A stretch of DNA of 18,083 bases, taken from contig JAEZMT010000161.1 of assembly GCA_023442085.1 (NCBI GenBank), positions 1 through 18,083 of the forward strand, written 5' to 3'. The DNA is from Pseudomonadota bacterium. GTDB taxonomy: Bacteria; Pseudomonadota; Alphaproteobacteria; Rhizobiales; Xanthobacteraceae. Numbering within the stretch: position 1 is the first letter of the stretch; every line of letters begins with the position of its first letter. The position numbers and the translations under genes were made by a program. Of the stretch, positions 14,873 through 18,083 are shown one piece after another. A model generated the notes under the pieces. That model did not search any database and was not told the origin of the DNA. It saw only the letters and a program-made list of their open reading frames with translations.

Positions 14873-15639
14873 CGTGCCCCTCCCGCAGCCGCGTGGGCAG
14901 CCGAATGGGCCTTGGCGAAGCGCTGGCCGAGATAGGCCTCCACCACCTTGGGGTCGGACACCACGTCGTCCGGCACGCCCTCGGCGAGCTTGGCCCCGAA
15001 GTTCAGCACCATGATGCGGTCGCAGAGCGCCAGCACCGCCTTCATCACATGCTCGATGACGACCACGGTGAGGCCGGCCTGCTTGAGGCTCTTCACGAGA
15101 TCGATCATGCGTTCGATCTCCGTATGGTTGAGGCCGGCCATCACCTCGTCGAAGAGGATGATGCGCGGCCCCATGGCGAGGGCGCGCGCGACCTCCAGGC
15201 GCTTCCTGTCGGCGAGGGTGAGCTGCGGCGGCATGAAGGCGGCCTTGGGCGCGAGGCCGGTGCGCTCCAGCGCGGCATCCGCCGCCGCGAGCCAGGCGTC
15301 GCGCGTGCGCAGCCGCGCATGGCCGAACATGGCGCCTATGGCGACATTCTCCCGCACGCTCATGGCCTTGAAGGGCTGCACGATCTGGAAGGTCCGGGCG
15401 ATGCCGAGGCGGGAGAGGCGATGCGGCGTCAGGCCGGTGACATCCTCTCCGGCGAAGCGGATGGAGCCGCCATTGAGCTTGTAGACGGCGGAGATGGCGT
15501 TCAGCAGCGTCGTCTTTCCGGCGCCGTTGGGGCCGATGACGCCGAACACCTCGCCCTCCTCCACGCGGAAGGAGACGCCGGCCAGCGCCTTCACGCCGCC
15601 GAAGCGGATTTCGAGGTCGTTCGCCTCAAGCAGCGCCAT
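14869..15639 (-). CDS. livG: LivG-type ABC transporter ATPase
   Basis: The 256-residue ATPase has Walker A GPNGAGKTT (36-44), Q85 in RTFQI, Walker B IILFDE (160-165) and switch H197 in VIEHVM. The signature is the degenerate LTLADRK (140-146) rather than LSGGQ, a variant I recall from part of the LivG family and which need not mean loss of function. The C-terminal DPKVVEAYLG is typical of LivG. The gene overlaps livM by 14 nt and livF by 4 nt. Confidence 0.94.
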   Translation of the reverse strand: MALLEANDLEIRFGGVKALAGVSFRVEEGEVFGVIGPNGAGKTTLLNAISAVYKLNGGSIRFAGEDVTGLTPHRLSRLGIARTFQIVQPFKAMSVRENVAIGAMFGHARLRTRDAWLAAADAALERTGLAPKAAFMPPQLTLADRKRLEVARALAMGPRIILFDEVMAGLNHTEIERMIDLVKSLKQAGLTVVVIEHVMKAVLALCDRIMVLNFGAKLAEGVPDDVVSDPKVVEAYLGQRFAKAHSAAHAAAGGAR

Positions 15640-16606
15640 GGCGCGACCTCCACCGCTGGATCAGGGAGCGCCCCGCCACCAGCATCCCGTTGGGGGCGAC
15701 AAGGCAGATGACGACGATGAGCACGCCGAACACGATCTGGTGCGCCTGCAGGAAGCCGCCCCACACCAGCGTGGAGAGGAATTCCAGCACGAAGGCGCCC
15801 AGCACCGGGCCGATCACCGTGCCCATGCCGCCGAGGATGAGCATCATGTAGGCCTTCACGCCGATGGCGGGATCGAACGCGCTGGCCGGCTCGATGAAGG
15901 TGATCCAATAAGCCCACACGCCCCCTGCGAAGCCGGTGATACCGGCCGAGATGGCCCAGGCGGCGACCTTGGTGGCGGTGGTGTCGATGCCCATCACCCC
16001 CGCCGCGCGCTCGCCGTCGCGAATGGCCCGCAGCGCGTAGCCGAAGGGGCGGGTGAGGATGAACGCCACCAGCAGGGTGGAGACCACCATGCCGGCCAGC
16101 ATCACCAGATAGATGGCGCGATAGAGCGGGCCCGGCGGCAGGTCCGACAGCGGCAGCGGCAGGCCTTCCGCCCCGCCGGTGACGCCGCCCACCTGGATTA
16201 CGAGCTGAATGGCGGCGAGGTTCAGCGCAACGGTGGCGATGGCGAAGTAATGCCCCCTCAGCCGCAGGATGGGCCAGCCGATGATGCCCGCCACCAGCGC
16301 CGAGAAGGCAACCGCCGCGACCAGCGCCACGGGAAAGGGCGCCCCCAGCGTCATGGCGACGCCTGAGGCATAGGCGCCGAAGCCGAAGAACACCGCATTG
16401 CCGAAGGCGTGATAGCCGGTGAGGCCGACGATGACGTTCAGCCCCTGCGTGACCGTGGCGTACATGAACACCGTGGTCAGCACCCGCAGCCAGTAATTGT
16501 TGAGCGCGAGGGGCGCCAGCGCGAGGACCACCGCGCCGGCGGCGAAGAAGGCCCAGAAGAGAAGCGCGCGACGCCGCGTGCCCGAGAGGGAGGAGGGGGA
16601 GATCAT
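15626..16606 (-). CDS. livM: LivM-type ABC transporter permease
   Basis: The 326-residue inner-membrane protein has about eight to ten hydrophobic segments and the LivM signatures GLTGYHAFGNAVFFGFGAY (61-79), LRGHYFAIATVAL (116-128) and AIRDGERAAGVMGID. The ATG at 16606 overlaps the livH stop as ATGA, which fixes the start. The frame stays open far upstream through livH, but that is a shadow. A charged C-terminal tail (RSLIQRWRSRHGAA) runs into livG with a 14-nt overlap. Confidence 0.93.
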   Translation of the reverse strand: MISPSSLSGTRRRALLFWAFFAAGAVVLALAPLALNNYWLRVLTTVFMYATVTQGLNVIVGLTGYHAFGNAVFFGFGAYASGVAMTLGAPFPVALVAAVAFSALVAGIIGWPILRLRGHYFAIATVALNLAAIQLVIQVGGVTGGAEGLPLPLSDLPPGPLYRAIYLVMLAGMVVSTLLVAFILTRPFGYALRAIRDGERAAGVMGIDTTATKVAAWAISAGITGFAGGVWAYWITFIEPASAFDPAIGVKAYMMLILGGMGTVIGPVLGAFVLEFLSTLVWGGFLQAHQIVFGVLIVVICLVAPNGMLVAGRSLIQRWRSRHGAA

Positions 16607-17475
16607 GCGTGCTCCCCGAAGAAGGCGCGGCCGAACAGGCCCTGCGGACGCAGCGCCAGCACCAGCAGGAACAGGCCGAAGCCGACGATCTCCTGATAAT
16701 TGGCGCCGAGGAAATAGCCGGCCCAGGCCTGCACGAGGCCGTAGATGAAGCCGGCGACGATGCAGCCCTCCACCGAGCCTATGCCGCCCAGCACCGTGAT
16801 GACGAACACCGCGCTCAGAAAGGTGACGCCCATGCCCGGCATCACCGGAAAGAGCATGGAGGCGAGCGAGCCCGTGGCGCCCGCCAGCGCCGCCCCGGCG
16901 CCCGCCGTCAGCGCGTAGATGCGCTCGGGATTGATGCCCATCAGGGAGGAGACCTCCCGGTCGAGCGCGGTGGCGAGGATCATCTGCCCGGCGCGGGTGA
17001 AGCGCAGGAAGGCGAAGAAGGCGATGCCGAGGGCGATGGAAAAGCCCGCCGCGATGAGGCGCACCACCGGCACGAGGATGCCGAAGATCTCGATGGAGCT
17101 CGCCGCATAGGACGAATTCACCGAGCGCACATCGGAGGTGAAGGCGATGGAGACCGCATCCACCATCACCAGCTCGATGCCGAAGGTCACCACCAGCGAC
17201 AGCAGCAGGCTGGTGCGGATGATCCGGTTCAGCACCAGCACCTGCAACGCATAGCCCAGCGCGAACATCGCCACCATGGACACCGGGATGGAGGCGATGG
17301 GGTCGAGCCCGGCGAAGCGGAACAGGCCGTAGGTGATGTAGGCCCCCAGCATGATGAAGCCGGTGTGGGCGAGATTGATCACCCCCATGACGCCCCAGAC
17401 CATCGAGAAACCGATGGTGGCGATGCCGTAGAGACCGCCCAGCAGCAGCCCGTTGGCGGTGGCTTGCCAAAGCAC
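16603..17475 (-). CDS. livH: LivH-type ABC transporter permease
   Basis: The 290-residue inner-membrane protein carries the LivH hallmark GLLLGGLYGIATIGFSMVWG near the N-terminus, followed by INLAHTGFIMLGAY, and several further hydrophobic segments. The start is a GTG at 17475 with a strong ribosome binding site (GGAGG) 7 nt upstream. It is the first gene of the liv/amidohydrolase operon, behind the region shared with the divergent gntR gene. LivH and LivM together form the membrane channel. Confidence 0.93.
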   Translation of the reverse strand: MLWQATANGLLLGGLYGIATIGFSMVWGVMGVINLAHTGFIMLGAYITYGLFRFAGLDPIASIPVSMVAMFALGYALQVLVLNRIIRTSLLLSLVVTFGIELVMVDAVSIAFTSDVRSVNSSYAASSIEIFGILVPVVRLIAAGFSIALGIAFFAFLRFTRAGQMILATALDREVSSLMGINPERIYALTAGAGAALAGATGSLASMLFPVMPGMGVTFLSAVFVITVLGGIGSVEGCIVAGFIYGLVQAWAGYFLGANYQEIVGFGLFLLVLALRPQGLFGRAFFGEHA

Positions 17476-17574
17476 CGTGACCCCTCCAAATCGTTGATTT
17501 TACGATGTTATATGCTTGACGGAAGGCTTATTTATACATATCTTATGCAAAATAAATTGAGTCATGCAACAACG
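17476..17574. promoter_or_regulatory. Divergent control region between livH and the GntR regulator
   Basis: This ~99-bp AT-rich gap separates the liv operon from a GntR gene read the other way. It contains a plus-strand promoter candidate at 17516-17544. A minus-strand pair, TTGCAT (17569-17564) and TAAGAT (17545-17540) with an 18-nt spacer, could serve livH. A short inverted repeat, ATCGT (17490-17494) and ACGAT (17502-17506), lies just upstream of the livH ribosome binding site. The position suggests control by the GntR protein, but no clear palindromic operator was recognised. Confidence 0.65.
17516..17544 (+). promoter_or_regulatory. Putative sigma70-type promoter of the GntR gene
   Basis: CTTGACG (the -35 hexamer TTGACG at 17516-17521) is followed after 17 nt by TATCTT (17539-17544). 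The same 9-mer CTTGACGGA also precedes hyuA on the minus strand. A transcript starting about 7 nt downstream would exclude the upstream ATG at 17545, supporting the ATG at 17575 as the start of the regulator. Confidence 0.45.
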
Positions 17575-18083
17575 ATGTCTGAACGAAACGCACAAAGAAG
17601 CCGCACCCGTGCCGCCGGACGCGGCACTCTCGCCGTGCCCACCGCGCCCAAGGCCGGAATCTCCAAGGGGGGGTCGAGCGAATTCGCCTATCAGGTGATC
17701 CGCGCCGAGATCGTCTCGCTGGCGCTTGCGCCCGGCTCGGACCTCGACGAGGCGGCGCTGGTGAGCCGCCTCGGCCTCTCGCGCACGCCGCTGCGCGAGG
17801 CGCTGGTCCGCCTTGCCGGCGAGGGGCTGGTGCAGATCCTGCCCAATCGCGGCACCCGCGTCGCGCCCATGGGCTGGAACGACATTCGCGAGCATCTGGA
17901 AGCGTTCGACCTCTCCCAGCGCCTCGTCACCCGGTGGGCGGCCCTGCGGCGGACGGAAGCTCAGATCGTCGCCATCGATGCCCAGCGCGAGGCCTTCGAG
18001 GCGGCGACGGCGCGGCGGGATTCCGAGGCCATGCTGGAGATCAACTGGCGCTTCCACGCCGCCATCGCCGCCTGCTGCCGCAA
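17575..18083 (+). CDS. GntR-family (FCD subfamily) transcriptional regulator, cut by right edge
   Basis: The first 169 codons are present and the frame is open at the window end. A basic, disordered N-terminus of about 30 residues precedes a winged helix-turn-helix (FAYQVIRAEIVSLALAPGSDL, then LVSRLGLSRTPLREALVRL at 62-80 and LPNRGTRVAPM). The start of an FCD ligand domain follows (D112 in FDLSQRLVTRWAA, N157 and H161 in NWRFH). FCD regulators usually sense carboxylic or amino acids and often repress neighbouring catabolic operons. An in-frame ATG at 17545 would add ten residues but lies in AT-rich sequence overlapping the proposed promoter. Neither start has a good ribosome binding site. It faces away from livH and probably controls the liv/amidohydrolase operon. 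Confidence 0.88.
   Translation, partial: MSERNAQRSRTRAAGRGTLAVPTAPKAGISKGGSSEFAYQVIRAEIVSLALAPGSDLDEAALVSRLGLSRTPLREALVRLAGEGLVQILPNRGTRVAPMGWNDIREHLEAFDLSQRLVTRWAALRRTEAQIVAIDAQREAFEAATARRDSEAMLEINWRFHAAIAACCR

Noticed and set aside
14869..15639. Non-canonical ABC signature (LTLADRK) of LivG as evidence of a broken ATPase
   Set aside because: Walker A, Walker B, Q-loop and switch His are intact, and I recall this variant from functional members of the LivG family.
16607..17470. Upstream extension of the livM reading frame across livH
   Set aside because: The extended part is arginine/histidine/glycine-rich shadow sequence within livH. The ATGA overlap at 16603-16606 marks the real livM start.
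17500..18057. Minus-strand open frame (185 codons) opposite the GntR gene and its promoter region
   Set aside because: No domain seen; the plus strand encodes a convincing winged-helix and FCD regulator, and the frame runs through the AT-rich control region.

Overview
The window looks like a piece of a high-GC alphaproteobacterial chromosome or large replicon, probably Hyphomicrobiales. This is inferred from codon use, a CTTGAC-type -35 element in both divergent promoter regions, dense operons with ATGA/GTGA overlaps, frequent GTG starts and an abundance of ABC importers. I cannot name the genus. There are no tRNA or rRNA genes, no insertion sequences, no CRISPR array and no phage genes. The whole window is a catabolic gene cluster.

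Layout. (1) Positions 1-6743, minus strand: a probable six-gene operon read right to left. It holds hyuA and hyuB (the two subunits of an ATP-dependent hydantoinase/oxoprolinase-family enzyme), a xylose-isomerase-like TIM-barrel protein, a TetR regulator, an APH-type small-molecule kinase, and the first 30 codons of a probable class-III aminotransferase that runs off the left edge. (2) Positions 6744-6905: a divergent control region with two inverted, nearly identical 11-bp elements, one close to each start codon. (3) Positions 6906-10499, plus strand: a complete NitT/TauT-type ABC importer (binding protein, ATPase, permease) followed 2 nt later by a DMT/EamA transporter. (4) A 9-bp perfect hairpin sits at the convergent junction near 10500. 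(5) Positions 10511-17475, minus strand: livH-livM-livG-livF, a dihydropyrimidinase/dihydroorotase-like amidohydrolase, livK, and an ACMSD-type amidohydrolase. (6) Positions 17476-17574: a second divergent control region, followed by a GntR/FCD regulator cut by the right edge.

How the genes may work together (inference). Each of the two halves pairs one importer with hydrolases that open cyclic amides or imides and with a local regulator. The left half imports a small nitrogenous compound through the NitT/TauT system. HyuAB would then hydrolyse a ring amide using ATP, and the isomerase, kinase and PLP enzyme would process the product. The right half imports an amide- or amino-acid-like compound through the Liv system, and two metal-dependent amidohydrolases would act on it in sequence. 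The substrates cannot be read from the sequence.

Most notable points: the RutR-like operator pair, the altered active-site residues of the dihydropyrimidinase-like enzyme, and the unusual hyuAB-isomerase-kinase-aminotransferase combination. No clearly new type of system was found; the novelty, if any, lies in the substrate and pathway.
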